Assembly (NCBI GenBank): GCA_013399875.1
Contig: VXAZ01006360.1
Coordinates: forward strand, 434,001 to 498,000
DNA length: 64,000 nt
Direction of reading: 5' to 3'
Source: Gymnorhina tibicen
Lineage: Eukaryota > Chordata > Aves > Passeriformes > Artamidae
Both the position numbers and the translations under genes were made by a program. Shown here piece after piece: positions 39,001 to 54,000 of the stretch. Positions within the stretch are counted from its first letter, which is position 1. The number at the start of each line of letters is the position of its first letter. Below the pieces are notes generated by a model. The model saw only the letters and a program-made list of their open reading frames with translations, made no database searches and was not told where the DNA came from.

Positions 39001-42000
39001 TTTTTTTCCTAAAGAAGGTATATAAACACACTTTACTGTAGACTCATGAAATTCTAAAATTGTTGCTGGTTCCATGGGATACAGATTCACAGCAATGCTC
39101 TCTGAAATATCCATACTTAATCTGCACAGTTTGATATAAAAACATTGCACTGGCTATAGCTTTGGTAACCATTCTGTTCAGTATTTAATTTCAAGCAAAT
39201 GATTACATGAAGTACTTTTATAGTTATCATTTTAACCTTTGCAGTGTCATCTCTTAAGAGCTTTTGGAAATGCCTCCTGATGCTTCAGTTCAGTAAAAGT
39301 AACATTTATGGTTTCATCTGCAAAGTGTCACGCTGAGCAGTGGTCTGTATCAAAACAGAAGGTCCTGTTGATTGCCAACAACCATGTCATTATCTAGAAG
39401 CCTGCAGATTTCTCTAACCTCTAACAACTCTAGTATTCAAATGGAAGCCACAGCCCTGCCTAAATATTCCCACTTGATTTACAGTAGCTGAAAATAAAGC
39501 AGTGAAACAGAAAATGAAAGAAAGCAGGAAATACAGGAAAGCAAATATAGAAATACGATGCAAACATCGAAAATATTTAAAAGGTTGAATCTGAAATCTT
39601 CTCCTTTCCCAGAAACGAAATGTTGTCTATGTGCAAAAGGGTATGAAGATTTTAAATTCTGTAGAACACTAAACCAACAGTAACTGGACAAGCATTTTAC
39701 AAGTTTGATAATCACACCCACTAGCAACAAGAGCTTGAAAGAATTCTAGTCAGTGCACATTAGGTGTGCCAGCATCACCAACTGCTTCAGCCCCTACAGT
39801 GTTTTCTCTAACTCCTAAATGGCCTTCAGTGTGAGATAAGAACAGTCCTGGATAGAGTTCATTATTTCAACTAGGTTACCTTGACTAAGCCACCAGAATT
39901 ATATGGATGCACAAAGGAAACTGGAAAAAGTTGCAATGTTTGACATGCGCTAGGTTTAAGTTAAAAGCAAATGCCAGTTTTGTTCATCATAAACTAAGGA
40001 GCTACAGAAGCATGGAAATTCCTTTCTGGATCTGGATAAAAACAAAACCTCTTCCATGTGAAGAAAGATTTCTCACACTGCTTTATACAAGCAGGTATAT
40101 AACAAAATGCCATAAAACCCAGTAATTAAAAAAAAATATGAGGAACCCATGGCTCAGAGGACTGAAAGTCTATAGCATCATTTGACAAGTACTGGGCACT
40201 CAGATGTATCTTGCTGCTTAAGTCTGGATGCTAATATATAGGAGGTGTATATCGAAAAGCCTATACAGTGCTCAGAAAATTATAAATAAATGCTCTTATT
40301 TTAAGGTTAGAAAAGAAAGTGCAGCCGCAAACTGCCCAACACACTGTAAAAACAACAGTAGAGAAATACAGAAATACATTACATGATTAGCCACTTCTAA
40401 AAGTAATTTTTCAAATTTATGATAGTGTACTAATGAAAGCACATCTGTGTGTGAACAAAAACCAGATTTTCTGTATTTTATTGACCTTCTTAATTTAACA
40501 GAAGTACCTAAATAGGAGGAAACATTAAGGCAATGTCTGGAAACAAAAAACCAAAATGACAAAATTTATCAGGCTAACAACGAAAATATTTTTGCTGGTG
40601 TTTTTTTCCAAAATAAACATTTTCCTTTTTTAACTGCAACACTCTTCCAACAAAGTAATAAGCCTCATATGAGATGCAGAAGCAATGGTACTAGAAAGCC
40701 AAAGGAACTAAAGAGATTTCCTAATTATCCATTTCCTAATTTTACAACATTTTATTAAGCAAAAATATTTTTGATTCAAGTATTTAGTATATGATTCAAG
40801 AATTCAAGTATTCTTTACATGATGCACAATAAAGCCAGCTAACTGTCTCTCTAGAAATACTAACAGGAATCAATTTCTGTCCTAAAAGTACAGAAGTCTG
40901 CTCGGTGAAAAAGTGGTTCAAAATAGGCATTTAAAGTAAAGAACAGTGTAGTCACAAAAGCAAGCAGCTATCAAGGGAGGAAAGAGAACCAAGTACACTT
41001 AAGGCTGAAGTGACAAGGAGGTTTCTAATCTTCAGAGAAATGAAGCTGTAAACCAGCTACCTCATCGAAGTAAGAATTAAAATGAGTTTTGAAATGAACT
41101 TAGTTTCTGAAGGTGATTACACTAAGAAAAGCAATAGCAAGCATCTGGACAGACTACAGACACCACTACAGTCAGACTTTTTCCAGTAGGGCAAGCACTT
41201 GTTTTCTTTTAAATACTTACTCCTTTGTTTAGCCACAGTTCCCTAGCCATTCTGTGTCACTTTGGCCACTTAAAATGGGCATCTAAATCATAAAATCTTG
41301 CCATCTGTAGTCAGGGGAAACTCTTCCTCTTTCTCCTCTGGATTTCAGAAAACTAAAGAAACTCCACCATTAATTAATTCAGGCACCTCCTTTATGTGCT
41401 TCATTGAATTGGCATGAAGATGGGCCAGNNNNNNNNNNNNNNNNNNNNNNNNNNNNNNNNNNNNNNNNNNNNNNNNNNNNNNNNNNNNNNNNNNNNNNNN
41501 NNNNNNNNNNNNNNNNNNNNNNNNNNNNNNNNNNNNNNNNNNNNNNNNNNNNNNNNNNNNNNNNNNNNNNNNNNNNNNNNNNNNNNNNNNNNNNNNNNNN
41601 NNNNNNNNNNNNNNNNNNNNNNNNNNNNNNNNNNNNNNNNNNNNNNNNNNNNNNNNNNNNNNNNNNNNNNNNNNNNNNNNNNNNNNNNNNNNNNNNNNNN
41701 NNNNNNNNNNAACTGTAGGGAGAAAAACAGTTTCTCTGCACATTGGTATGTGCTGAATTTATGGAAAGAGCTTCTTCTGAAAAAGCTCTCCAACACCTAG
41801 TCCTTAGCAAAGCCCCTCAATCTAATACATATATAAATAAATGTAATGAAGTAAAATTTTTAGCATTCAATTAAACAGAATGACGTCTAAAATTGAAAAT
41901 TTATTTACCAATATCTGACTCTTAAAGGCACTCATCCCATGAATTGTTTCAGCATTAATAGTAAATACAATGAATTTTTATAAGGGCCAGCTTGCTTTCT

Positions 42001-45000
42001 TTTGCTTTTCAACATTTGTAATTCTTTTTGGGGAGTAGAAATATAACCTCCCATTACTTCTGCCAATAAGGCTCTTTCAGAAACTACTTATTCTTCCCTC
42101 CCTTCAGGTTTGGGTCTTTTTTTTATAACATATAGGACTACACTGTTCTGATGAGTGACAATTTCACAGTACAGTCATGTTGAATTCCCTTTCCTTATGC
42201 ACTCATTTCAGCAACTGATGCTCACTTGTTCTACTCTGGAATTAATATCTATCAACTAATGATTGCTTCAAGGTTAAAATTATGACAAGTAAGAAAAAAA
42301 ATGAGGTATGCTTTCTAATTAAATTAATTTTTAAAATGTACATTAAATTTAGATCTTACAAGTTTTGATGCTCTTTTTCCAGAAATGCCTTTAACAAACA
42401 AAATATCTAATAAAAAAGATTGCATTCTGCATAGATAAAAAATTATTAGGGCATACAAATTAATTAGTTGTAATATAACATCCATTCTATTCAGTAATAA
42501 AATGTATAACACTGAGCACACACAAAGTGCAAGGTTATGCTATTGCCATGCCTCCAAATCTACAAAATTATTAAACACCAAAGTAATACCAGTCCTGGTC
42601 AAACTAATTAAACGACACAGCTAATTATTTATAGATACATAAAAAATACTCACATTTCGTCTGCTTGCCATTGCGTGTCCTCTTCTATTCTCAATAATTC
42701 ATCACACTCTGCTGCTCTGCTCTGTAAGCAGACAACAGTGATAATGAGAACTGAACTTTGCAATTAAGTAGGCAGATAAATTTTGCTTTCTGACTCAGCA
42801 CTGACCTAATTTATGTAACATTTCAGGCTGGCTGGTTGAAGCAATCCAACACTTCTGCTCCATTCCTCACTCTACCCCTTTTTAAGATACTGATTACTAG
42901 ATCTTCTATTCAGAAGATTTTATTGAGGTCAACAGCCCTTACCCTCCTTTAAGTGTAAAAAGAAAGTCAAGCAGCACAAGAATTCTTTGTTCTATGTCCC
43001 AGATTTCATTTGTGACTTTCTAGCATACAGGAACAATGCTTCAATTAACCACGATCCCAACTCTCCTCCTACTTGCTCTCCTACTGCAGCCAGATTTGTT
43101 TATGAAGCAAGGAAATTCCAAACATGCAAACAGTAGCAATTATGTACTTCACACATAATTATTAACAGGATTCATATTTGACAATTTTGACAGTCACGAA
43201 TAATTTCTTTTTTAAAAGGAACAAATTGAAACAAAAATTGCATCCAGGAATTTATATCAGTCAGCCAGTTATTTTGGGTTCAATGTAGTCATAAATGAGA
43301 TCTCCCACACCTACAGATATGAAGTGCTACTTATTTGAAAACTTGAGTCTCTTTTACGCTTCCACTTGGTGTTTTGCAACTCTTTCATCTCAGACAGGCA
43401 GGACCAGTAAAGTAGTTCAGCTGCCAGTAAAGACAGAAGCTCTCTGAATGAATGTGTATTTGTACTTGTAGAGAATGAACAGCAGAAAACAGAGGCTTAT
43501 CCTCTTTTATGTCATGTGTTTGGCACATCAGTTGCATCATCCCGTACCAATAAATTCTACCCAATTCTGCTGTATGTGACACTGAAGAATGTACCAGCTT
43601 CTCTAACATTCTCTAATGATGGCTCATTTCCCAGTGACAATCCCTAGTAGAATGAATAAAGCCATTCTTTTTCATCTTTCTTCACCTTAAAGGAATAAAG
43701 ACCATGACATTTTCCTGTAACAAGGGTACCTACCGTAAGACAACAAAAATGCAGTACTTATTCTAGAAGGTGATATAATTTGTCTTTATGGATTTCTCAA
43801 CTGCTACTCTAACGTTTCAAAAATTAAGAAAATGTATTTTACTACCGTAACATTACTTCACAACTTTAGCCACCACAGCTAGCACAAAGTCATCTCGCAT
43901 TTTAGCAATGTAACAAATACAATAAACTGCTCAATTCAAAATATAAAGCAAGTAGTACAGAACACACCTGCCATCTTTTCTTAAAGCCTTAAACATAGTT
44001 AAAGCACATCTCTCACATATCCTAGAAAGAGTTATGGGTAAATTGTCCTAGATCAATTGTACTAATTATAAACCTACCTGCTTATTTTTGCTTTCTGTAT
44101 CTTTTTAAAACACTGCACTTATGAAAGTAGTGAAAATATGTTCCCCCACTCAACATTGTCACAAACTTGCCTTAATGTAGCTCATAAATTCAGTAGTAAG
44201 AGTATCCGATTCATCAAACTGGTTTCCCGTTTCTCGTGATTTATCATTGACAAACACATGAGAAGATCCTTGATGGAATTCCACTAAGAACAGTGATGAA
44301 AAAAAAACGATAGAAGAATGATTTCTGGTTCAGCTCAACATTTGTTACTCAACATAATTTACTCGTATTATATCAGAGAGTTCAAAAACAAAGTTTAAAT
44401 TCAAACCACATTAAAAATTTCAAACAGGTTGCATATGCATGCCCAAAGCCTTCTGGGTAGGTAGGCAGGCACAGAATCAACAACAGAATTTCTCTGTATT
44501 TAACTTCCACATTTTTACATTCCAACCTTTTCTTGAGTTAGCATGGTGACCTGAATCATCCTTTATAATATGATCTTCTTCCACAATGTCCGACATTGGA
44601 ACATTAAAGCTGATAGTATCTTCATCAGATGGCTAGGAAAAAATAAGAGAAACATTAGTTCCAGCTCAAACCAAGAATGACAAAAATGTACATATTAACA
44701 AGAGTGCTCATTAAAGAGCTGCAAATTAACATGGGAGAGGATACCAGAGCATCTAACACGACCACATCCTGTTGAAAGAAGTTGTAGTCACGCTGAATAC
44801 ATTGTCACAGCAGGTTTGCCAAGCAGAACAATTCCTATGTCCTCTTTTCCTGTCTTCCTCACTGCACTAGTCCTCTCCTTGCAGTGACACCACTGCATTG
44901 TGCTGCTCTCTGTGCTTCCCTGAGGCAGCTGAAAACAGGGACTCCTTATAGCCACCAAAGTCTGTAGAAATACTGAGCCTCACATCACAGTCCTTTTTTC

Positions 45001-48000
45001 TTTCCCTCCAAGACTATTCTTCCCTGCTTTACCATGCAGCTTCTGAACTGAATGCCCAGAGCAAGCAAGATGAACTTTGTAGACCAAGGCAACATCTTTA
45101 ATTATATTAACTGACAGAGATGAAAAAAAAAAGCATAAACTCTCAAGTACACCAGCCTTTTCTGACTTAAAAGCTCTCCCATTTTTTTCAGCTGTATTAG
45201 CTGGTACACTAAAACACATTACTTGTATCTACAAGCCTATCCTGTCTATGACTTTACAGATAGCAGCTGCACAAGGAAGCACTGACACATTCTGTCCCAG
45301 GCCACTACAGCTCTGTTTCTCCGCAGGGCCAGCAGTGACCTGCTCAAGTGGGACCTGCTCACATTCCCTCCTGAGGTGAACTAGAGCAAAACCACAGTTT
45401 GCAAAAGAGGCCAAGTTTTTATTCTTGCTCTCCTGAGCCAGAGAACTTACCACTACAACAGTCTCTGAACTTTGCAAATGTGTTCTCCAGCAAACCCATG
45501 GGTGTTGCTCATTCTTTAAATGCTCTGTTAACCTGCTACCCTGTATATACATTTTCCATACATGTATTCTGTAATTATAACAGCTATAATACATATATAG
45601 CTGTTTGTTCCATATCCTTGAAGAATATATGTTGCTAAGGAAATTATATTCCCCATTTTATCAGTTCAGACCACTGTAACAAAAAGATCTGCAATGAAAT
45701 GGGACTGTGTCACATATAATCAGTTATTTAATTCTAGCTAGCTTCTAGTAGAAGTCTGTCACTCTTGCTACTTTTATATGTTCATATTCCATGTAGAAAG
45801 TATTTTTTTCTAACTCCTGAAGCTAAAGTTTGTGATAAAGGATGGAGCAAATCTATCTTGCTCTTAAAAACGCTCTCAAAGATACATGTGGTTATTCCTA
45901 TTTTCCAAGAATACCTTGGACTCAAAATATGTTGTAAACATGCACCATGATGAATGTTCTTTCTGATGAATAAACTGCATGTTATTAACTGTTTGACTTC
46001 ACTACCTGTATTCTTCTGCTTAAGGAGAAAAAAATTCAAAAGGGTGTTCAGGGGCTTCATAAAGCCTTTTCAAAATAAATTTTGAATTTTAAAATTAATG
46101 CTATTTTAAAATGAAACAAATTAGTATCTCAAACAGAAAATAAATGATGCTCCAAGTATTCTACGCACAAAAGTCACTGTTCTTTTAGATCTGAAGCAAT
46201 GACAATCCAACAGCTTAAAAAAAAAAAAAAAAGAGACAGGTACAGTATAAATTAATTCAGACAACCAAGGTCACAGCGAAGTTCCTTCTCTTTCAGGCTG
46301 TATCTCATGTGACATTTAAGCACTATATTCAATTATTCTAGATCAAAGTTCATGTTGTGTTAATTTTTCAACTATCCTTTGAAAATAGTACAGTAATACA
46401 TTCCTACATACATTATTAGAAGTTCTGGATCCTAAATGGGCACACTTTTCTTTTCTCAGCAGAGTAACACACACTTTGAAGAAAATATTTTGGAGTGTTG
46501 GTATAAAAAAAGGAACAGACCATTCAATTTGGAAACAAAAAAATTCCTTTAACAGGCCATGTCTGACTTTCAGGACCTACAGAATTCTGCAATTGATTTT
46601 CCAGGTGTTTCCTGCCAGTATACTATGAAACAAAAACTATCCAAGGCAGCTTTGGATAACACAAAAGTACAGCTCCTTCACAGGTGAAATACTGTATCCA
46701 ACTTCCTTCTTCCACAGTTTTATTTTTTATTCAGACAGCAACAGAAGACAATAGACATATAAGAATCAAAAATACCTAACATTGTTCTAAAACAGAATTC
46801 AGATGAGGCACTTTGAAAGATTCTTCATATACATTCCTGCTGGTACTAATGCATCACTCATATGGGTATTAAAGGAGAGAGACCATTCTAATCTCATTCT
46901 AATGAATTTTAACAAAAGAAAAAATAAGGCCAAAGGAAGGGGGAAAATTAAATCAAAATGCTGTATTTTTCCTAAAAGATGAGGTACATGGTACACTGCC
47001 TTAAGGCAGAATTTGCCTTCAAGTTGCAGTGATCAATTTTACAGCAACACTACAAGATATCTTTCACTTGAAATGCCCAAGATGGCTATAGCTGTGAAAA
47101 CTGATGCTGTAACGACCCTACCAAGTCAGAGGGAGATACATATACAGTTCATTTCATCAAGTACTCCCTACTACGTAAATTCATCCAAAGTCAATTAGCA
47201 AGCTTCCTAAAAACTACATTAGTGTTCAAACAAGTGATTCATTTATGTTATGAAGTTACACACATGAAAAATGATGTTGTAGTAAATTCTGTAAAAGAGT
47301 AGAAACTCAATAGTCACTACCTTTCAGGCTAAAGAGTAGTTTGTATTCATAAAAAAAAGCCCAGAAACATGTTTTAAGGATTGTTTTATGACTGATCATT
47401 TAATGTTTATCCAATGTTTGGTATGTAACTTTCTGACTGTAATTAATAACATATGTGAACCTGTATTTGCATCATGCTAATATTTCTTGAACAATTCCCA
47501 CGTGTTACACAGGTATTAAAGGTCACATCAGAAGGAAAGTGAGTGGTAAATTTACTACCGAATGCATTTGGGATTACTGATCTCAGCATCTCTTTCTCCT
47601 TAATAGTAAAGCAGCAGTCAGGTGGGGATAGAATGAGTAAATTGTTCTCATATAAAAAAAAGCTTTGTGCTATTAAAAATGGTTCACTGTTGGTAGTCTT
47701 TAAAATATTTTTTCAGCATTTCAATTGCTGTATATTGATTACAGGCAACATGATCTATTTACTAAAGGTGATATTTATAGCTAAGGAGGAAATTCTGCAA
47801 TAACAGTTTCATTAACAAGCCAACTGAGCTTCAGGAAGTGCAAGACTGGCAAAACAGTTTGTGTCTCTGAACGGATCGCATGCTCTTACAGCTAGAGGAA
47901 AACCATCAGAGATTTGGCTAGAAATCATAACAACTCTGCTTCACTTCCATCTACCAAGAAACTTGCCCAAACACTTGGAAATTCACGTGGGGTTTTTTAA

Positions 48001-51000
48001 AGTACCGTTGTAGTTAAAAGACCAATCAGTGTGTAAGTGCATTCATGTTCAATTTGCTTTTTATTAACTATAAATTCAGTACCTAAGCTTGATTCTTCAT
48101 ACATGTATTCCAAAAGAAACAGAATCCCTTTTCCTCAAAGGAGAAGAAAAACACTAAAGAATCAGTTTAGAATTATTTTAAGTAGCAAGAAGGTCATCCT
48201 TTTATTGTGAGATATTTCCCATTAGGTTAGACCACAAATCCCATTACTGTACATTTCAGAAAGATCATCATCACTGATTTATACTGCTAATTATTTACTT
48301 ATTTACCATTATATATTCAGTTCAACTCCATGTAGATTTATAGTACCCTGTTCAGCTGAGCAGTGCCTCAGCAAAAAAAAAACTCAGTGAAAGTCAGTTC
48401 TAACTGCTTAGGACAACACTAGTCCCACAAAGCTATCCCTTCTCTTTCTCAGTCAGCCAGCAAAGCTCAGGAAAAGATCTGAAGGTTTATTTTCAGCATT
48501 GTCGAGCTGCCAGAACATTTAAACATATTAAGATCTGCAAAGTTTCTAAAGTTTCTACACTATAGCAATCTGCCATAACCACATCACAGAACATATTGGG
48601 ACTGGGCACTGTTAATTCCCAACAGGAAAGAGTAATCAGGCAAAGAGAAAAATATGTGAGAAGTCATCAGCTTGTAACCTGTTAGCATGTTTACTTTGTT
48701 GAAAACAGCAGACATGAATTCTGGTTTGTTTGTCATTCTCTAGATTATGTAAACTGCGGGAAAACTGTAGAGAATTTTCACTACTGCTAAGTCTGTAACC
48801 ATTTGGAAGCAAGTATCTCATTGCCCTCTCCAGTGTACAGACAAAAAATTTTTTTAAAAAATAAAAAAAAATCCCGGTCTCCTTTTATCTTTGTTTTAGC
48901 CATTTCTTAGCGTAAAATTCTTGTCAAGGATATGGCTGCACAGTTTTTAAGTCTAAAAATCTTTTCACATTATTACCCAACTTAAAACACAGTCAAAATA
49001 CGAGTGCTGGAAGAGGAGCTGGACACACAATGCAGGTAACTTACCTCTGTTGCTGACAAACGTTTATCACCATTATCACTACCAACACCTGAATCTGAGT
49101 CCTTTTTACTTGGGTAGATGTCATCAATGCTAGATGTGAATAAAAAAAATTAAAAACCAGTAAAAAGCTATCACCACGTTTACGTTCAAATTCTGTACTG
49201 GTTTTACTCAACTCTGAGCAAATTTTGAACAATTCCTAATAGTAGAAGGTGTAATAGCCTAGTACAGAGTAAAATACTAAAAATTTACAATCTGGTGATG
49301 GTAAAATATATCAGACTGAATGGCTAGTTAGCCTAATGATTAATGAAACAACAGAAATCATCTGCTATCAGCTTGCTTTTGTCTATACACTAGGCAAAAC
49401 TGCTTAGTTACTAGCTAAGCAGCACAGGAATCCATTTGAAGCAATTCAGCCATGTGAGAAGCAACCAAAATAGTAAAACTCATACTGGAGTCAACTGATC
49501 TAATTGTAACTATTGATCCATTAAAAATGAACTAATATCTCCCTGAGGCTTGAAGTAATTATTAACACAGAAACCTCCTTTTGGTGCCTTTAAATAGACT
49601 TTGGAATTTAGGTTCTTAAGAAAATTACTGTAATAACGGCAACTGCTCTCTATTCTGGTTTCATTACCCAATATGACCTCTACTCATTTTAAAGTGCACT
49701 ATCAGATGCAATACTCTCATCACCTAACTTTTTTTAAAATATACCTTATTATCCCTTTATTTGCTATCCTGAAAGCTGTGATACTGAAATCAGATTGACA
49801 CAGCAATTTAAGAAAGGAGCTTTTTCAGTCTTCACATGAATAAGGTATCTGATTAATTAATCCTAATCCTAAATTACCTCTTATCAGTAAACACTGAGGA
49901 TTGTTTTGTAGAAACTGCCTTTGGAAATCTACTCTGTACCATCCCCTTACTCTAACCTGTATTCTTCAATATGACCAAAATATCAGACAGTACATGATAT
50001 TCCTGCCAATTTTTTTGTCTACTAAAAGAACAAGACAGAAAACCAGTAGGTGTTCCCTAAATGGAAAAACCTACTCTTCATCCTGGATTCTTCTCACCTT
50101 TGACATTTATCTGATAGAAATTCACAAAGGGATCTCCAAAGGTACATGGAGAATGAAAATTTATTTGAAACCTTACTGAGATGACTGAAAGAGAGATTCC
50201 CGTAACAGCTCTTGGTTTTTTTCCTCCCAGGGTTTTAGCAGTAATATCTCTACTATTATTCATATCAACACTTCATTTTCATTGAGTACTTCTCTTCAAA
50301 GATATCACACTTAGTCTCTGACTGGTTATATTACACTGCCCATGTTAGCAAAGAAAGACTGGGCTAAAAGCTGATTTCCAACCAGCTATGGAGACTCTCA
50401 TAGAAAGGAGCTGCTTTTGGTTCCTGTCCTCAAACCATGGCACAAGATCACATTTCCTATAAGTCTGAAGCAAGACACAGAAGATTTTGCCGCATTTTGC
50501 TAACAAATCAGCACACTCCATTTTAAAAGCATCTGAACATTCATGCAGCTCTCTTTGTTTGGCAGATGACTTTGGATGAATTTAAAAAGATTAAGGTTGC
50601 TATGTCACGAATGTATAAACATATAAACCACATATAAATCACAAAACACATAAATCCCAAAACAACAGATGACATTAAAATTTATTTAATGTGTTGATAG
50701 ATAGATAGATCGATCCAACACCTAATGTAACTACCATTTGATTGTTTTCAATGTATTCCAGGAGTCCACTAGAAAGAGGTTAGATTTAAACTAAACTTTA
50801 AGTTCATTTTTTAAACTCGTAACTAATGCGCTGCTAACTTTAATCAGAACTGATTTTTAATTTTCTAAACTCTTACGGGGATTTCATTACAATAAAAGCA
50901 AATTTGTTTAAATTAAATCAAAGCAAATGAAATCTCTGTGCAAAAAAGTACACTAAATAGCATCTAGAGAAACAAAACTGGAAATTAAAGATAAATACTA

Positions 51001-54000
51001 TTTCATTGTTTATAAGTGTTACATGGAAAAACAAAGTGAGACTTGCATACATACCTCTCTTCCACAGGTTGTGGCAAATGCTGTGGTTCTATGGCATTAA
51101 GGTACAGCGAGTCTGCTGTTTTAATCTGACAGGCTTGTACAGTCAAATATTTGAATATATGCACCTTACCCTTTGTACAAATCTGTTGGACAAGGAAAAA
51201 ATTAGGTTTATAACTAGAATGAAAAAAGTAATTTATTCCAAGTGTCACTTAGTGTAAACCTCCCTGAAATGCAACTAATATTTTAAATTTCACTTAGGAA
51301 GTGAAAGTGATAGAAAAATCAATTTTACTCTCTTTTTTTAATTACTAAGTACTTCAATTATCTACTCAATTATTTGTGTGTACCAGCATTTGTGTGTACT
51401 CAGAGACTAAAACTAAAAACAAGAAAGTAATGTATTCTACTTTACAAAAATCCAAATGAGCTTCTAACTCAAAAAAATTACATTAAAATATATGGTAGGG
51501 CCTATTACTAACCATAAAGAGAGTAATTAATTATTTTTCAAAATTTGTGTATAATGACAATTAATTAACCAGTGTGCTCTTCATATTCTTGGTCACATTG
51601 TTTTTAGTAGTGTCCAAGCATACTTATGATGCAATTCATTTTCATTTTAGAATTTTCTTTTTCTTTAAGTGCACACTTCAATTTGCTTTGTATTTTTTCA
51701 GTTTAAAGGCAGCATCTCTATTGATTATGAAAAGCATTTCTCCAATATAATAAAAATTTTTAAGTATTTCAACAGCTGTTGATCTAGAACAATTGTAGCT
51801 CTCAGAGATGCAGTTTGAATCTACTGTCCAGTAAGGCATCAACAACAAAATTGTCCTTAAGCAGCAAGCACAGGTTGCATTCCTTTATCTTTATTACTCA
51901 GAGTGGCCTACAGTTCCAAAGAGGAGTTTTATTTCTTTGTGTATCACAATCTATAAACTTACTATAAAATGAAACAAGTTTCACATGGATTATATTTTAG
52001 ACCATCTGCGTATTTTTTAAGTCAATAGCAAATCACTGTAGAAGCTTCTAGAACTGGATTCTTTTTAACAGAAAAGAAAATTACTCAGGAAGTTTATCAC
52101 TACTCTTTTTAAAAATGATACACATATTCCAACATTAAGTTTCATACGCAGATGGAAATGACAAAAATAAACAGCTAACAGAATGGACATCTTCTAGATG
52201 TGTGTTGGTTTAAGTGGTGTACAAATTCATATTGAGAACATAGGATATTTTTTATGTCTTATTCAGATATCAACAACTAATGTCTGTGATGAATGAAATT
52301 CAGAAGCCTGCAATGGCAGAAGGTGACATTTTGTAGTCTAAAATGTGTTAGCAGCCATCCAGTATTAAGGCACAATTGAAATTATAGCTGTTACTTACTT
52401 GTGCTGGTGGAGATTGCAAAGGATTATTCTCAAGCAGTAATACTTGCAACTGCACCATCTTTCTAAAACAAATTGGAATCACAAGCACTTTATTGCAGGA
52501 AAAGTCAAACTTTACCAAGGGAAGCTGTACTAGTTCTAAAAGTAATAAAAAGGAGAGAAGGTGTTATATCTGTTTTTATTTTTGGCATAAAGCAATAAAA
52601 TATTTTTGAATAACCCTTCTTTTGCATTCAGGAAAAATAAAAGCTCAGGGAGGAATAAGATCAATATTTACTCCATTCTATACTGGGAAATAAAAAAGTG
52701 TTATTGTTATACAAGTGATAATAAATTTTAAAACAAATACTTTGAAATACTTTTTTTCCTGAAACTCAGCTGACAGTTCCCATACTGCATTCAACTCATT
52801 CAACTTAAAAGTTGCCTAGAATCATAAAGATATATTGAAGAAACCTGACACACTGTTCTACAGTGGATACCATTGAATGTTGTATTCTGCAGAATCAAAT
52901 GGAATAAATTTGAACACAAGGTAAGAGCTACTTTTTATTGTATCTATTTATATGATTAAAAAATACTTTCAAAATTATAATAAGAGCTACTGTAAAGATA
53001 CTTTTATGTTTGCTTTTACCTTGGGGTAAAACTTCGAGGTAATTTCTTCTGACATTCAGTTCTTTTAAAGATTTCAGCTGGCCTATCTGCTGTGGCAAAG
53101 CTGTGATTTCATTACAGCTGACATCCTACAGTAAAACAGTAATAACAAATAATAATGAACTTCCAGCTCCTACATGTTCCATAATACAAACATAGTTAAT
53201 TTGCTATTACCATTGTATCATTTTATTAACCTGAAAAAAAGCAACAATCTATGTCCTGTAGTCACAACGCAAAAAGAAGTACACGGGAAAATGTTTGCAC
53301 ATTACTTAAAACCAGACCAAATTCTGATTTGAAGAACAAGTTAATTTTAAAATTTAACTTAATTTCTATAGAAATATTCGAAGCTATTTACTTAAGAAAT
53401 TCTACTTTTTTGGACTTTTCTTCATATGAAGAATTCAGTATCGTGATTATATAACCAAATATGTTAGGATGAAAGGTAAAAATCCTGCTGTGTGGATCTG
53501 AGTTTTTAAAAAGGTTCTTGTTCTTCTAGATGGAATCTTTAAGCAAAATAATAACAATAGTTATACAGCAATAACATTCTGTAATGATGCTCAGTAAAGG
53601 CATATATTTGATCATCACAGCACGCAGTAGGCCATGATGAAATAGGACAGAGCCTGTTTAGCATTATATAACTATTTCTAACAAGAAACTGCTATGAATG
53701 TGTATGAAAGATCAACTTCTTGGATTAAGTCAGTCTGCAATGAGACAGGTGTTAAATACTAGCTATCATTTTTGCTGCCAAATGGACATTGAAACCTCTG
53801 CTTACATCCCAGACAACCTGAAAATTTGAGTGATGTCCCAATTATGCTTTCATTTCTGTATTAAAAGAAGGAAACAGTATTTCACAGTATGAAAGCTAAA
53901 TAGGGTAATACCAAATTTTCCTGAAAAGCCAATACTCTTACTCTCTCAACTGTTTCAAATGGATTAAAAAGTATCTGGGAGCTTTTAGACTACAAAAGTT

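Larger units (their letters stand above)
39122..42653. other. LRCH1 introns 10 and 11 flanking the gap exon
   Basis: Intron 10 runs from 42653 to 41713. Intron 11 runs from inside the gap to 39122. The visible parts are AT-rich with no recognised exon or repeat family. Confidence 0.75.

Noticed and set aside
41345..41810. Several overlapping open frames of about 104-143 codons
   Set aside because: They are open only because they cross the run of Ns.
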